Shown here one piece after another: positions 1 to 12,733 of a DNA stretch of 64,000 nucleotides (the first letter of the stretch is position 1; every line of letters starts with the position of its first letter). Both the position numbers and the translations under genes were made by a program. The notes beneath the pieces are model-generated. The model ran no database searches and was not told the DNA's origin. It saw nothing but the letters and a program-made list of their open reading frames with translations. The stretch spans positions 496,001-560,000 of the forward strand of contig JBHGNT010000022.1 of NCBI GenBank assembly GCA_043228905.1. The letters run 5' to 3'. Source of the DNA: Azolla caroliniana (taxonomy: Eukaryota; Polypodiophyta).

Positions 1-825
1 AGATGATATGAGGGATCACAACTCACCTTCACTCATGAACTACCTGCAATGCTCTTACAAATTATGCATCATGACGAAATCATAAATTATCACTGATATA
101 TCTTCTGCATCATGATAAAAATACAAATTAGTCAAGAGAATCATCTCAAACAAACCTCGAACCTCAGGTATGTTTCTAATCAAATTGCTAGACATCCAGT
201 CAGCAAGGATAGCAGTTTGATCATAAACCATCATGTCAATAGGACCCCAGATGAGAATAATGGTAAACATATTCAAGTGAATCATCTCACAGCAGGGCCA
301 GCACTAGAGAATAAAAGAGTATGTTCCTAACATAAATATGTTAGACATCCAGTGACCAAGGATAGCATTTTCAATCACAAAACATCATGTCACTTCAACC
401 CCAGATGAAACTAATAGTAGAGAACCTGGTAACTTTCATTTCAGCCAGATTATCTGATTTCATAGTCAACTATGATAAAGAAATGAACCACTTTACCTAT
501 TTATCTGCTGCAATATGGTGTTTTCAAATTTCAAACCTCAAAGAAAACTAGGAGAAAAGTAGAGTTTAGGGTTTAGAGTTCCAGGGTAGCCACCTAGGCA
601 AGGGAGGCACACATTCATACAAAGATGAACGCCTTTACATAGTTTTTTGACCAGCAATCATCACCCTCCAGCCTAGAATGATTTGTGAATAATTAGTTAC
701 CAACAAGGCCTAAAACTGCTACTGAAGAACAACTCGTTTGATATAATGCAATAATAACATAAGCAGCCAAGTTCTGCCAGTACTGACAACAATGTTAGCA
801 TGCTTTTAAAGAACAGGGATCTCAC

Positions 826-3800
826 AGTATCTGCAGCAGTAAGATTAAGCCCAACACCACCAGCTCTTGTTGTCAAGAGAAAGACGAAAGGTTTTTCTGA
901 TCCTGTGCTTTCCGCTAATTTATTACTAGCATCAAATTTACGAGCGGATGCAAATCTCTCTTCAGCTCGGACAGATCCATCCAGTCGTTCATATAGATAA
1001 CCACGATATTCCAGGTAGTCCTGCCATACAATATGAACAAAACGTGTTCGAAATTAATATAAACAGAGTGCTGACATACTGTAAAAACATTTGTCACAAA
1101 TGAATGATCACACTGAAAAGCTGTCACAAACAAATCTCATTTGTGAGAATAGTGTAGCACTTGAAATATTTAGTGGATTTGAAACGTTTACCATTCAGAT
1201 TACATTCAGCCAACAAAATGTTTCTACAATACTATAGACCATTGCATACAAACCTGGAGAATATCTAGGGTACGAGTCATTTGGGCATAAATTAGAACTC
1301 TATGCTTTTCATCATACAACTTCTGAAGTAACAAATCCAGGATAATCATCTTTCCACTCGCCTGGATGTTAAAAAACAAAAAACTGTTTAGCAATGCAAG
1401 AAGTTACTTTTTCACTTTCAAACTTGCACTAGAATGAGAGACACTTTGCATCAAATATGAGCTAGCTTACAGATACTTCTTTTGATTGAAAAGGACATTA
1501 TGTTTAAAAGTCCATACTGAAAACAGCAGACAGAAAATTAACCTGTATCAAATGCTCTCCTTCTTCAAAAGGTTCAGGCTCCACACCATCAAATAAATAA
1601 GGATGGCTGCAAGCCTTTCTTAATTGCACTACCTGTTGAAGCATAGACAGATAATATTTACCAACAGTGGTGCTAATAAATCTGCAAAAGCACATTTTTC
1701 CATCACAAAATTGCAATTTACTTCCAATTTTCTTTCAAAGCAATCACCAAAGCATGTTAAATAAACTTATCTCCTCAAGAACCCTAGGGGAGGTGCAAAT
1801 ACAAAGATCCCCTTAATACATTCAACCCCAGAACCATCTTGATCATGACATTAGGTCACACTCAACCTCAAAAGCCATCTTAACTTTAAAATTCCATTCC
1901 AAACTGTTATCCATCAGCCAAGGTGTTTATCATTTGCAAACTGGTATCCATCAGCCAAGGATTGAATTTGGACGAGTCCAATAAGAGGAAAGCCTAAATA
2001 TGGCTATAGGAATAGTTCAGAAAAGTTGTACCTTTCAGTACAATCCAAATGTACACATTTATGTGAAGCCATTAATATAATAGAATCTGGAGTCCTTGGA
2101 TGGAAAAACATAGGCTAATTGGAAGACTGCAAGCAATACAGCACTATTGACTTTACTTTACACTTTACTAACCTCTATATAAGATGTAATTGTAACGTAA
2201 TGAAAGAGAGGGAATGTCAATGAAAGTTTGTTTTATCTAACTTTAATTTCTCCATCCTTGTACCAATTATAAAATTATAGTTGAATTATTCTTGTAGCTT
2301 TGTGACACATTTCTCGGATGTGTGTATATGGCAAAAAATGTGTTGTGAAGATCGTGCCACAAATGTGCAAATAAGTGGCGTGCCTCTATTTCAAGTTATG
2401 ATCAACAAGATTTTGAGGAGTGAGAAGGTCGATGACAATAACGTTTCGTAGAGCAAGATCTCAATCCTCCAACCTTTAGGCTAGATTAGATAGATCTCAC
2501 CAACTCATCAATATATGAATGAAACCGACCCAATTTTTATTAATCAAGTTGTAATTACAATTAGTGAGGTTTCTCTTCTAGTCACTTCCTTAATCCCTTT
2601 AATCTCCCCACAAATGAGCCCCCCACAAATGAGCCAACCCTTTTCTTTTATATCGCAAGTGCTTCCTCACTTTGGAGACCTCTCCATTCTGGATCGACCT
2701 ATGCTAGAGATCCTTCGAAGACAAAAACCCCCCACAAATGAGCCAACCCTTTTCTTTTATATCGCAAGTGCTTCCTCACTTTGGAGACCTCTCCATTCTG
2801 GATCGACCTATGCTAGAGATCCTTCGAAGACAAAAACCCCCCACAAATGAGCCAACCCTTTTCTTTTATATCGCAAGTGCTTCCTCACTTTGGAGACCTC
2901 TCCATTCTGGATCGACCTATGCTAGAGATCCTTCGAAGACAAAAATTACAACCTTCTAACTTGAGAATCTTACATGTAAAAATAACAAGATTCTTTCATC
3001 ACTTTTTATCTTATTTATTTTTTTACTTAGCAGCATTTATCTTGGTTTGTTGTTCTCAAAGACGAGGCAACACTTAAGATGTAATCTCTTGCTTGGTCTT
3101 ATAGGCCATTTTCACCTCTTAAAAGACGATATTTCTTTCTTTCTTTCTATTGACAAAGTTCATCTTCTTCTTCCTTTCTTTCATATTTGCTTCCTTCTCC
3201 TATTCCTTATTCCTTGTGTTTCTTAAATATTGTCTTCAACGTTCTCTTTACCTTCTTTTTCTCCTTCCCTTCCCTCGACCTGTCTACCTTCCTTTGTTAC
3301 TTCCACATCATGACCCCCTATCTTTTTATCAGGGTTACGGTGATTACCAGACTCGCTAGGGCTAGGGTTAATGTCAGCCTGAGTAGGTCCGGGGCTCATT
3401 CATTTAGTCAGGCCATGCCAAGCAGTCAGTGGCTAAGGTCAATAGGTCAGGCTACACAGGTTTGTCAATGTTGGGCTGCGCAAGGTTGGCAGGCTAGCTA
3501 GGGTCAGCAAGCGGTTGCAGTCATTGGTCTAAGTAGGTTGGGCAAGGTCAGATTGATCGGGCCAAGTAGGTAGACTTTTAGTGCATACGAGTAGCAATCA
3601 ACAGTATGGTTTCAACCGAACTGAACTGCAAAACCGCGGCTTAATGGCTTAATACTGTAAACAGTTCAGTTCAAGTTTTTGTAAACGGTTCAATTTGGGT
3701 TTGGTTCAATTTAGGATCAACAGTTCGGTTTGAAACTTGTGTGGGCACGCTCGAAACGCTCCCTCGTCACAAGATGGCCGAACGTACAAGGAAGACACAA

Positions 3801-6800
3801 ACACACACAAATTCTCGTACACCTTTATGAGGAGAGGTGCATGGGCACACCCGAAACGCTCCCTCATCACAAGACGGCCGAATGTACAAGGAAGACACAA
3901 ACACACACATGAATGCTCGTACGCCTTTATGAGGAGGAGAGGTGCATGGACAAGCCCAAACGGTCCCCTCGTCACAAGACGGCCGAATGTACAAGAAAGA
4001 CACAAACACACGCACAAAATGCTCGTACGCCTTTATGAGGAGGAGAGGTGCATGGGCAAGCCCGAACGGTCCCCTCGTCACAAGACGGCCGAACGTACAA
4101 GAAAGACACGAATAAAGAAAGAAGGAGAGAAAGAAACATGAATGATATCGACCAAAGAGATAAATACGTGTTCGATTCCAACGCAAGAGGACCCTTTATA
4201 AAATAGGGTTTTGTTTACAATGGCAACTTATAGTTAACCACAAGCTCAATCAAAACATAAATATTAAATGCCCTTAGAGACAAAAGCAAATCCGAACACG
4301 GCGAAGATGAACACACGAGCACAACCAAAATGCCAATCCCAACGAACCACGACTACCCGAACGGCGAGCACACGGGCTCACAATGACGAACGGAGCGGAG
4401 CAACGTCGAACCAACGAAGCTTGGGCTCACGAGCACTTTGAGTGCCGACGCAAAGAAGACGAGCACGTGGCGATGGGGGGATGAAGGGGTATGAGATGAA
4501 AAGAAGTGGTGAATAAGGAGATGAAGAGCTTCGAAGGAAAATTGGCGATAGTCTCCTCCTCCCGAATGAGCCCCCCTCGACCTCCTTTTATAGGAAAAAA
4601 AGAAGGGGGGATCGCCAAATTTGTCTTCAATGAAAAAGGAATAAAATTCCTTAAATCACGCTACACTGTAAGTCCAAATTCGAACCGTGCACCTCTAGCT
4701 AGTAGTCAATGTGACTATCCACTAGCCCACTAACTCTTTCTTATATAATATATAATTCTATCTCTATAAATTCATAGCCTATCTCCCCTCTACCTTTTAT
4801 CTGTCCTCTCTCTTACTTTTTGCACGAGCTTCAATACCTCCTTTTCACCCTTTCTTTTCCTTTTTATTTTGCATATGCACAATTAATCGCTTTTGTGTGC
4901 ACACACATTGCACATACACATTTTGACCCCCCTTTCGCCGGTTTTTCCCACTCTCGAGCACGCCACATCACGACAACGTCTTTTAAGAGGCCAAGTCGTA
5001 AGTTGTAAGTGTTGTCTTGTCTTTGAAAACAACAAATCAAAATAAAATTAATATTACTCGGTCAATATAAAAGTAAATAAGATAAAAAGAGGCGAAAGAA
5101 TCTCGTTTTCGACACATGTGACATTCTCAAGTTAGATATATTATAGCTTTTGTCTTCAAAAGATATCTAGCATAAGTCGATCCAGAATGGAGAGGTCTTC
5201 GAAGAGAGGGAACCACCTGCGATGACGGAAGATAATGGTCTTTATTTGTTGATGGCAAGGGTGTTGAGGTTGTGGTCCATGGGGTCGGGGCTTACGTGCA
5301 TGACAAATTGTTATTGCCCAATCTATTATAACCCCTTTGTTATGTCCTGGTTGGGAGTCCATTAAAGTATCCCTAAATTGACTTGTAGCATTAGTAGGAT
5401 TGATGCGGCTAAGGAAATTATGCTATTGTCCTTCAACAACTTTTCCATGTCTCTTGAGTTCTAGCAAGAAACGTCCTAGGCACCGTTGGTCCTCATATTC
5501 CATAACATAAAGTGGCAATGATATCTCCCTCTGATTTCATAAAAGACACTACAGTGACACTGCTTTGCTTTGCCGGGTTTCACTCCTTGATGACGAAATT
5601 GGCAAATTCAAAAATAAATGAAATGAGAGAGAGAGAGAGCAATGAAATGAAAGGATATATTAACACCTTCAAAAAGCCAAATTGACCTATGAAACCAAAA
5701 GTTATATCCATGTGAATCTTATAATTGTACATAAACTATATAGCTCCTATGTAATTAGGCAGTGATCAGAACCGTGGGTACAAGTAATGAGGAGGATATA
5801 GTGAACAAATGAAATAAATGTGTGTATGTGTTGATGCATATCTAGAAGAAGCATTAGCCCACAAATGCTCTCATAGAATGATGTCATATGTCCATGCTCG
5901 ATCTTGAACAATGATACAATGTATCCTCTGATGCAAGCTACCTCTGCTGTGTGATAATCCGCTTATCCTAGGGGCATCACAGTGCACGAAATGAACTCCA
6001 TGGTCAAGCAATATCCTTCTTTGAGGTGCTGGTTGAGCTTGCTCTGAGGTCACTTGCAGCAAACTTCTATAAACGCAGCTACTTTTCAGGAGAGACTCTG
6101 GATCTCTACTAGAAATAAGCCCAAACGGATCTTATCATAGAAGTTCATGACTCAGGAAAATGGTTCAAATCCCTCCCTAACGAGACAGTGAAAGAGTTGG
6201 ATATGCAATATCCAGGACATCATATACATCCATCTTCTGTGATGTGTAGAAGATGTTCCAATAGAGAAAGCCATGTTTTTATCCAACTTCTGAAAAGGTT
6301 TGATTCATGTCTGCCTAGTCTCTAGCTGGGCAAGTTCTTGCCTGATAAATTTGTTACTCTCTGAGTGAGTTAGTGTGATGGAAAAACATACCACTACAAT
6401 ATCCTGACATTCATTTGGAGAGGACTCATGACAGCACCTTGACATCACTCATTAGACATAATAGGTTAGAGCACTTACAATATTCTGCAATGATATCTGA
6501 GATGCCGTTCCTCTCTTTTGCACCAGTTTGGGAAGTTCTTTCTTGAGTATTGAAAGATAGATGGTCTTTTGCAACGGAACTAGTCTTGCCAATCTTCATA
6601 CAGAAAGGAGGGCCATTAAACACAAACTTCCGAAAACATCCATACTATTATTTTTAGGACACAGGGGTGTAAAAGCTTCTTACATTGTGATTTCAGAAAA
6701 GGACGGCAAATCTAGAGTTTTGTTTGCCACTAATGCATCTTTCGTGCGACGAAGCATAAAGACATTTATGATGCTTTTTAGCAGTTTCAGTTCCTCAGCT

Positions 6801-9800
6801 TCTTCATTTGAGTCTGCAACATAAAAGAAAACCTTGCCATGATCATTCATAGCTAGACCTCTATCATAAGAAGTTCCTTTGATACCCACTTATCCCAAGT
6901 GTAATGAAAATGCATATAGTTATTTAAAACAACAATAGAAACTTCATAAGTATTATGAAGATGCATGTAATTATCTAAAATAAGTACATAAAGTTCATAA
7001 TTATTGTGGAGATGCAGATCGTTATCTAAAATAAATGTAGAAACTTCAGGAGTATTATGGAGATACATTCAGTTCTTGAAAATAATTATAAAAACTCTAC
7101 AAGTATGCAACTTATTCACCACCACAGATATGCATCCAGCCTACTATACAATATGTAAACCAAACACATGGCAAACGCACCATGAAAAGCTGAAAATGGG
7201 AATATTGATATGAAATCTTCCAGGTTATTAAAAATCTGAGGCATGCAGAAATGCAGCAATGCCCACAATTCTGTGAGATTATTTTGTATTGGTGTCCCTG
7301 TCATTAGTAACCGCCTTGGAATCATATAGTTGTTCTCCAGAGTTTTATACAGTACCTATATATTAATACAATAAATTGTCCAACAGCTGTTAAAGTCAAT
7401 ATAATCAGAATTAGCATGAATAACATATTTGCACATGGGTTGGCAGTGGTTCAGGCTCATGCCCTATAAGATACAAATAGAGAATTCAACTACTAATTGC
7501 CCACAATGGCCACTAATACCCCCATCAAAGAAGAAAAAGGATCTTTCCATGAGGAAAGCATAAGGTGACTTAAGCAAAATAGTTGAGAAATAATAATAAT
7601 AAAATTCACTGAAATATACAGCACAAATGCATTCTTGTAGCAGATCCTTGGAAATTGGATGATGATGATGATGATGATGATGGAAATCATTATTTTCAAG
7701 TAAACAAGTGTTTAAGGTAATAGGATGCGAGTTTATCAGCACAACTTCTTTCTGATCTGCGCTAAAGATTTCAGATATTTGAACTTTTGCAATCTTCTGC
7801 TATCCTACTTTCCATCATGTTTTCCTTTTAACTAGTTATAGCTATTTTCTCCTCTATGAATGGTGCTTAACTAGTGCTGCCACCGCATGAATCCATCTAT
7901 GGATGTAGAAATAGCGTTGTTACTCATGTGGCTTGAAACTTACCCACCAAAGAATTTCTCACTAGAAACATCCAAGAAGATGAGGCATGATGATGGCCAA
8001 ACTTATTTATATACATATATCTGTATACATGTGTGTGTATGTTCAGCCCACACAAGTGACAAATAGCTATTCTGCACCCATAGATGTACTCACAGGGAGA
8101 TTACTATGGCATCCCAAGAAATTTCCACACAGTCAAACAAAAACTGTTCTATCTCTGCTTAACGAACCTCATGTATGTTCGTGTTCCTTACAATATCTAA
8201 TGGGAAACCTCAGAGTAGAGGTGAAATGTAACAAAAGTAATTTCAATATCGTGCCCTAATTGGCAGAAAAATGCCGTAGATATGCACGCCAATATCCTGT
8301 GAAGCACGCAGAGAATATGAAGGAAACCAGATGTACGTAGTTGCTTCAGCATAGTGAATATAATATTGAGGTATGAATATTGTACATAGAGCTCAGAATT
8401 CAACCCATGCAATGGCAGAAAAGCAACTGAATGGCCAAAAAGAGCTCGCTGAACTTCCATGCTGGAAATGATGGTGCAAGTGATGAATGTGATATACAGA
8501 ATAAACATACATACAGATCTTGGACTTGGAGAACAAAAAGTTGTATTAGCGAATACATTCACAATAAAGGAATTTTGAGTAGAAAGGGGGGTGTGAATTT
8601 CAAAGAATATCTAGGTGTATTATATAATGTATTGCAAATGAAAAATAAATATTTAAAACTTACACTGGAAGAGTTTTTAAGCCTTTGTGCTTCATCAATA
8701 ACAGTGTATTTCCAGCAAAATCGAGAAAGGAAAGCTTCATCAACCATGGCCAGGTCATATGTGGAAAGCAAAACATCAAAAGGAAGAGCTGGATTCTCCT
8801 GCAAAAACATAAACGCCTCTTTAATCAACCAATATCTATTTAGATTATAAGGAGTGCTAATATTTTCGTATCGGATCAAAATTTCCTCACAGTTTTCCCT
8901 AGATTATGGAATCTTAATACTTAATGATAAGAGTAAGCTTCCACATACCCAACATGAAGTTGGCTGGCTATGAACAAATTGACAAATCTCCTTCGAAAGT
9001 TCCATTCGTTCATCTTTATTACCGATATACCGAACAATTCTCAGATTTGGAGCATAATGGGCGAACTCACTTGACCACCCATCAACCACACTTAAAGGGC
9101 ACAGGACAACTATGCAATGACACATTAGAGAAATTTTAAAAAGCCACTCATCCATGGACCATAACCATGAATGCATCATGCATAGATTGTTTTAAGAACT
9201 GTCACATATTTATTAGAACCCTTCAAAACATAACTCTCCATTCTCTCAATTAAAAGTATTATGCAGTAAATGTCCACCTACAGAAAGGTCCTGAAATCTT
9301 TCTCTGAAACTTCAAGTAAGAGATAAATGCAATTGCTTGAAGTGTCTTCCCAAGACCCATCTGCAAAAAACAGCAAATGGTATTGCATACTAACGTAGTA
9401 TAGACACAAAGTATGATACCAATGAGCTCCAAAACTGTCAATCTAAGAGCCTTTTGATTTTTAAGGAAAAACTCATTTAACAAATGAGCTCCTAAACCCT
9501 CAAATCTAAATGCCTTTTAATTCTGAAGGAAATACTCTATTTATTCCAATTTGCATCACTCATAACCTATCAAAAATAGGAAAATCTTTTTTAATCATAG
9601 ATACTCGTAATCATTCAGCTTTATGTTTCCCACCTCCAGCTTCAACAAGTATACAACTTCTTTTTTGACAAGAAATAATCAGGAATCATGTCATAAATTC
9701 CTCATTCTGGTCATAATAAAATGTTTTCTGGGGGTCTCAACATGAATTTCAGCAGTTTTAGTTTTCATTCTGTTTGAACTTTCATAATTGTATTGTTAGA

Positions 9801-10671
9801 CCATGAAATACATGGAAAAATATTCATTATATGATGAAATATTCCAATTAAAACATTTTGTTATCGACGGTAATGTTTTTCCTACCTTAAGGTGTGCAAA
9901 CCTGAAATTTTACATATATAATGACGCATACAGGATAATAGAAAGAATCTGACCTCATCACCTGCACAATCCAAGGCATCACAAAATGTTATATACAGCA
10001 TGATTAAGAACAAAATTTAGATATCTTTATATTAATATGATTTATTAAATGGATCAGATATAGCAGTAACTTTTATATAAATGTATCATATAATATACAT
10101 GCTATTATGATCTATATCTGGCATCTGTTGGAACATCAGCTATCACAAATAGAGTAAGAACCTAAGAGATATGAAATAGGCTGTATGGGATGATCAATAT
10201 GAAGATATTAAGAGTTACATATAAAGTAAAACAATAGAAAGGATACTCTCACTGGAGCATGTTATGATAGAATGGATGCCGTATAGCATATATGATGTTG
10301 AGTAAAGCAGTTCATTCACCAGATGTCAAAGTCTATGGAATTATGGTATCGTATAACAAATATGAAATTTGGCAGCAGTACAATCACCCTTCACCGGATA
10401 TCAAAAAATATACAGAATCGTGTCATTTTTACACCGCATATGAAATTGGGCAGCGCATTACATCTCAATGTCTGATATAGAAAGTGGCATCATGGGCCTT
10501 ATGTGATTTAATTTACATGAAAAGATATATATACATCCGTATGCATATATGTGATCGAATCTATGTACATATTATGTAAGTCTGTCTTCTGTATGTAGGT
10601 ATGCATAAATGTATACATAGATGCAAGAATGTACATATACCTACACGTCCGTAAGCATGCACATAGATACC

Positions 10672-10720
<49 letters not shown>

Positions 10721-10740
10721 ATGCATAAACATGTATGTAC

Positions 10741-10793
<53 letters not shown>

Positions 10794-11132
10794 AAGAAAG
10801 AAAGAAAGATATATTAACGTCTTCTAAAGCCAAAATTGGCCCATGAGACAATTGGTTTACAACAAAAAAATGGGATAATTTACCCATTCATGGAAAGAGG
10901 AGGAATGAATTCACATACCTAAGATGACATTGAAACCTCGGAGGTAGCACCTGATTAGCCATGAGACACCTTGTGCCTGATGAGGCTTCAGCTGAGCAGT
11001 TATTCCCCATAGAAATTTGCACTGGTGTAGGACCTCCTCTGCAGTGAGGGTGGCCTCGGACGGCTCAGATTGAGCAAGAGAGGATGCGAGCTTCAGCCTT
11101 TCCTTGGCATTCCTTCTCTCTACATCTTCCAT
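826..11132 (-). CDS. CHR10: SNF2-family chromatin remodeller, ALC1/CHR10-like (3' end outside window)
   Basis: Predicted nuclear DNA-dependent ATPase that slides nucleosomes. Coding exons in transcription order: 10919-11132, 9954-9961, 9260s-9360 (ends 9282), 8949-9109, 8664-8798, 7181-7355, 6684-6813, 6479-6584, 1543-1632, 1254-1361, 826-1020; all junctions keep frame with GT-AG. Visible helicase motifs: GDEMGLGKT (motif I, split over three exons), DEAQ box in [26 protein letters not shown], the ALC1-like [27 protein letters not shown] and [11 protein letters not shown]. The start is the first in-frame ATG at 11132; a stop lies upstream in frame. The motif VI (QRAHRIGQ-type) exon and any C-terminal macro domain, known in the plant CHR10 family, are not in 1-825 and must lie to the left. 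Family assignment rests on remembered family motifs, not on an alignment. The gene looks intact where visible. Confidence 0.9.
2620..2946. repeat. 109-bp tandem repeat, 3 copies, in SNF2 intron
   Basis: Three near-identical units begin with ATGAGCCAACCC at 2629, 2738 and 2847, exactly 109 bp apart. They lie in the 4.8-kb intron between exons 1543-1632 and 6479-6584. Open frames across them are by-products of the repeat. Confidence 0.9.
3740..4110. repeat. About 104-bp tandem repeat, 4 copies, in SNF2 intron
   Basis: CACAAGACGGCCGAA-type cores recur at about 3763, 3866, 3970 and 4075, a 103-105 bp period. Units share GCTCGTACGCCTTTATGAGG and GAGAGGTGCATGG. The stretch just before (3600-3740) is rich in GGTTCGGTT/AACCGAAC-like words, resembling the element at 50.7-51.1 kb. 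The overlapping open frames on both strands are repeat artefacts. Confidence 0.85.
4660..4740 (-). other. tRNA-like module at the start of an LTR-like fragment
   Basis: On the minus strand an A-box-like GGCTAGTGGATAGTC is followed by a B-box-like GGTTCGAAT near 4675-4690. On the plus strand the module begins just after TGTAAGTCC and is followed by TATATAATATATA around 4745, the order seen in the LTRs at 17.5, 26.8 and 36.0 kb. I read it as the 5' part of a degraded LTR. No complete tRNA cloverleaf is visible. Confidence 0.4.
6895..7110. repeat. About 55-bp degenerate tandem repeat, 4 copies, in SNF2 intron
   Basis: Units of the type ATGRAGATGCATGTAATTATC followed by TAAAATAAG and AACTTCATAAGTATT recur at about 6903, 6955, 7011 and 7060, inside the intron between exons 6684-6813 and 7181-7355. 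Confidence 0.7.
9954..9961 (-). other. 8-nt microexon of the SNF2 gene
   Basis: The preceding exon ends in phase 1 after a G at 10919 and the next begins with ATG GGT at 9360. Without extra bases motif I would lack its GDE. The minus-strand string GTGATGAG, flanked by TTGTGCAG on its 5' side and GTCAG on its 3' side, supplies exactly Gly-Asp-Glu and joins into GDEMGLGKT in frame. The donor GTCAG is weak, so transcript support is desirable. Confidence 0.75.
10678..10812. repeat. (TA)n and (GA)n/(GAAA)n microsatellite in first SNF2 intron
   Basis: Two pure TA runs (10678-10714 and about 10750-10774) flank a short unique spacer and are followed by GAGAGA and GAAAGAAA runs. Purely simple sequence; no gene content. 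Confidence 0.95.
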
Positions 11133-11199
11133 TCTTTCTTTCTTTCTTTCTTTCTCTGCCTCAGTCTCTGCCTCTGCCAAGCTCTGCCTTCAACGTATA

Positions 11200-11680
11200 C
11201 ACTACATGCATATATATATATATACATAATACAACCATTGTACGAACCATACGTGCATTTGCATTCTCGAATGCTTCAATCATTCGAGGATGGTAAATAC
11301 CATACTTTTGTATTTACTTACTATGTATGTACATATACCGTGCATAGTATGAACCTTTACGTACCACACGTGCATTCGCATTCGCGAATACACCCTCGAA
11401 GTATGGTATTTACCGTACTTTTGTATTCATTATAAATCCATACGAATGTTTTTTATAGCATGCGCATTCGTCTGCATTCGTATAAAAAAGCAATGTTTGC
11501 CAATGCATTCGAGTATATTATGTACTATGCATATACGTATACATATACATGTACAACATATGTACACATAAGTATACATACATATACATATGTATCTAAA
11601 TATATACATATATACATAGGTATATATAAACACAAATACATGTACATATACATATGTATCTGTATATATACACACACAAA
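11200..11680. repeat. AT-rich upstream region with a duplicated 60-bp block
   Basis: Immediately 5' of the SNF2 start codon. TACGTGCATTTGCATTC/TACCACACGTGCATTCGC blocks with CCTCGAA and TACTTTTGTATT recur at about 11250 and 11365, a degenerate tandem duplication of about 115 bp. TATACA/TGTATA-rich simple sequence follows to 11680. The promoter of the SNF2 gene should lie here, but no convincing TATA box can be singled out in so AT-rich a context. Confidence 0.6.
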
Positions 11681-12417
11681 TACATGTATACCCTTGAGTT
11701 TTCTCTATTTCCCATCAAATACCCCCCCCCCTTCTCTCAGGAGTCTTTCATTATTTCCCTGACACATACGCCTAGGTCTTTTCCTTGTCCCCGTGCATAA
11801 GCTCTCTGCATGCACCCTCGCCCCTGGCCTTAGTAGAGGCAATCAATACCTTGGATAATCTCACTATGTCGTGACTCTCTTCTTCTCAGATTCAAAAAAA
11901 CCTTTGGCATTTCACTTGCAAATACTTAAGGAGTGTTGTTCCATTGCTTCTCGTATAACACTACCTTGTTATATAGTCTGTCATGTCCGACAAATATAAA
12001 AAAATCAAATGAAAAATGTCGCAAGAGCCTTTGACCAATAAAAAGGTTCTTCTCTCTCCTCACAATGGAGTGTGGGAATGAGCCCCAACATGAGTTGATC
12101 GTCTATCCTATGTTAAGTCGTGAATGATTTTTCTCCACAATTTGTAGGTTGCTCAACATGTTGTCGTGCAAGCCACCCTTCATTTGGTGATACGTTTATG
12201 GTAGTGACAATGCCACCCCTTCTCCAAGGCATACCCTCGACCCCACTCGAGGCAATCTACTCAATGCAACCATTGCTTTAACACCACTTAGTTTATACTC
12301 ACTATGATGTAAAACAATGCATTGAGGCACAAGTGATGAGAGTAGTTGATTATGCACATTTTTCTCTAAACAAGTTCGAGAGTCTAAGTGTCACGACTCA
12401 ATGCAACGCTCTACCTT
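11681..12417. other. Intergenic, no gene seen
   Basis: A C10 run near 11721 is followed by unique-looking sequence with stops in all frames. It ends at TATCACAT (12418-12425), the left copy of the direct repeat flanking the large transposon candidate. Confidence 0.6.
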
Positions 12418-12433
12418 TATCACATTCAACTAT

Positions 12434-12482
12434 GGGTAAAAGCATGCGAGTGGAAACACTATGGGTAAAAGCATGTGAGTGG
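12434..12482 (+). repeat. Left terminal inverted repeat, present twice in tandem
   Basis: ACTATGGGTAAAAGCATG followed by YGAGTGG occurs at 12430 and again 29 bp later at 12459. The first copy pairs with the right end. A tandem terminal motif may be a duplicated transposase-binding site. Confidence 0.75.
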
Positions 12483-12733
12483 CCATAACTATTTAGCTAT
12501 TTGTTTAACTAGTTTTTTGTGGGAAAATCATAATGATCATTTATGAAATTTTATGCTTTATTAGTTAAATATATGACATTTAAATACATGTCATTTAATT
12601 TTTGAGAATACTCAAAAATTTGAACTTTCGTTTCTAACGTAGTGGAACTTGGGGAACAGTGCCTTCATCTAAATTCGACTTGAATGTCACCAAATTCCTG
12701 TTAATCCTAAGTTTGAGTTTGAAATCCAAACAG

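Larger units (their letters stand above)
2893..5197. repeat. Inverted repeat pair (85-bp arms 2893-2977 and 5113-5197)
   Basis: The last 109-bp unit and its right flank reappear in reverse complement at 5113-5197: CTCCATTCTGGATCGAC, TATGCTAGA, GAAGACAAAA and TCTAACTTGAGAAT are shared in the same order. The arms enclose about 2.1 kb. This could be a foldback element or two opposed copies of one repeat family; no transposase is visible between the arms. Confidence 0.65.

Noticed and set aside
11133-11180. Upstream extension of the SNF2 protein
   Set aside because: It would need a TTG start and encodes only Glu/Lys repeats from a GAAA tract; the first in-frame ATG is at 11132.
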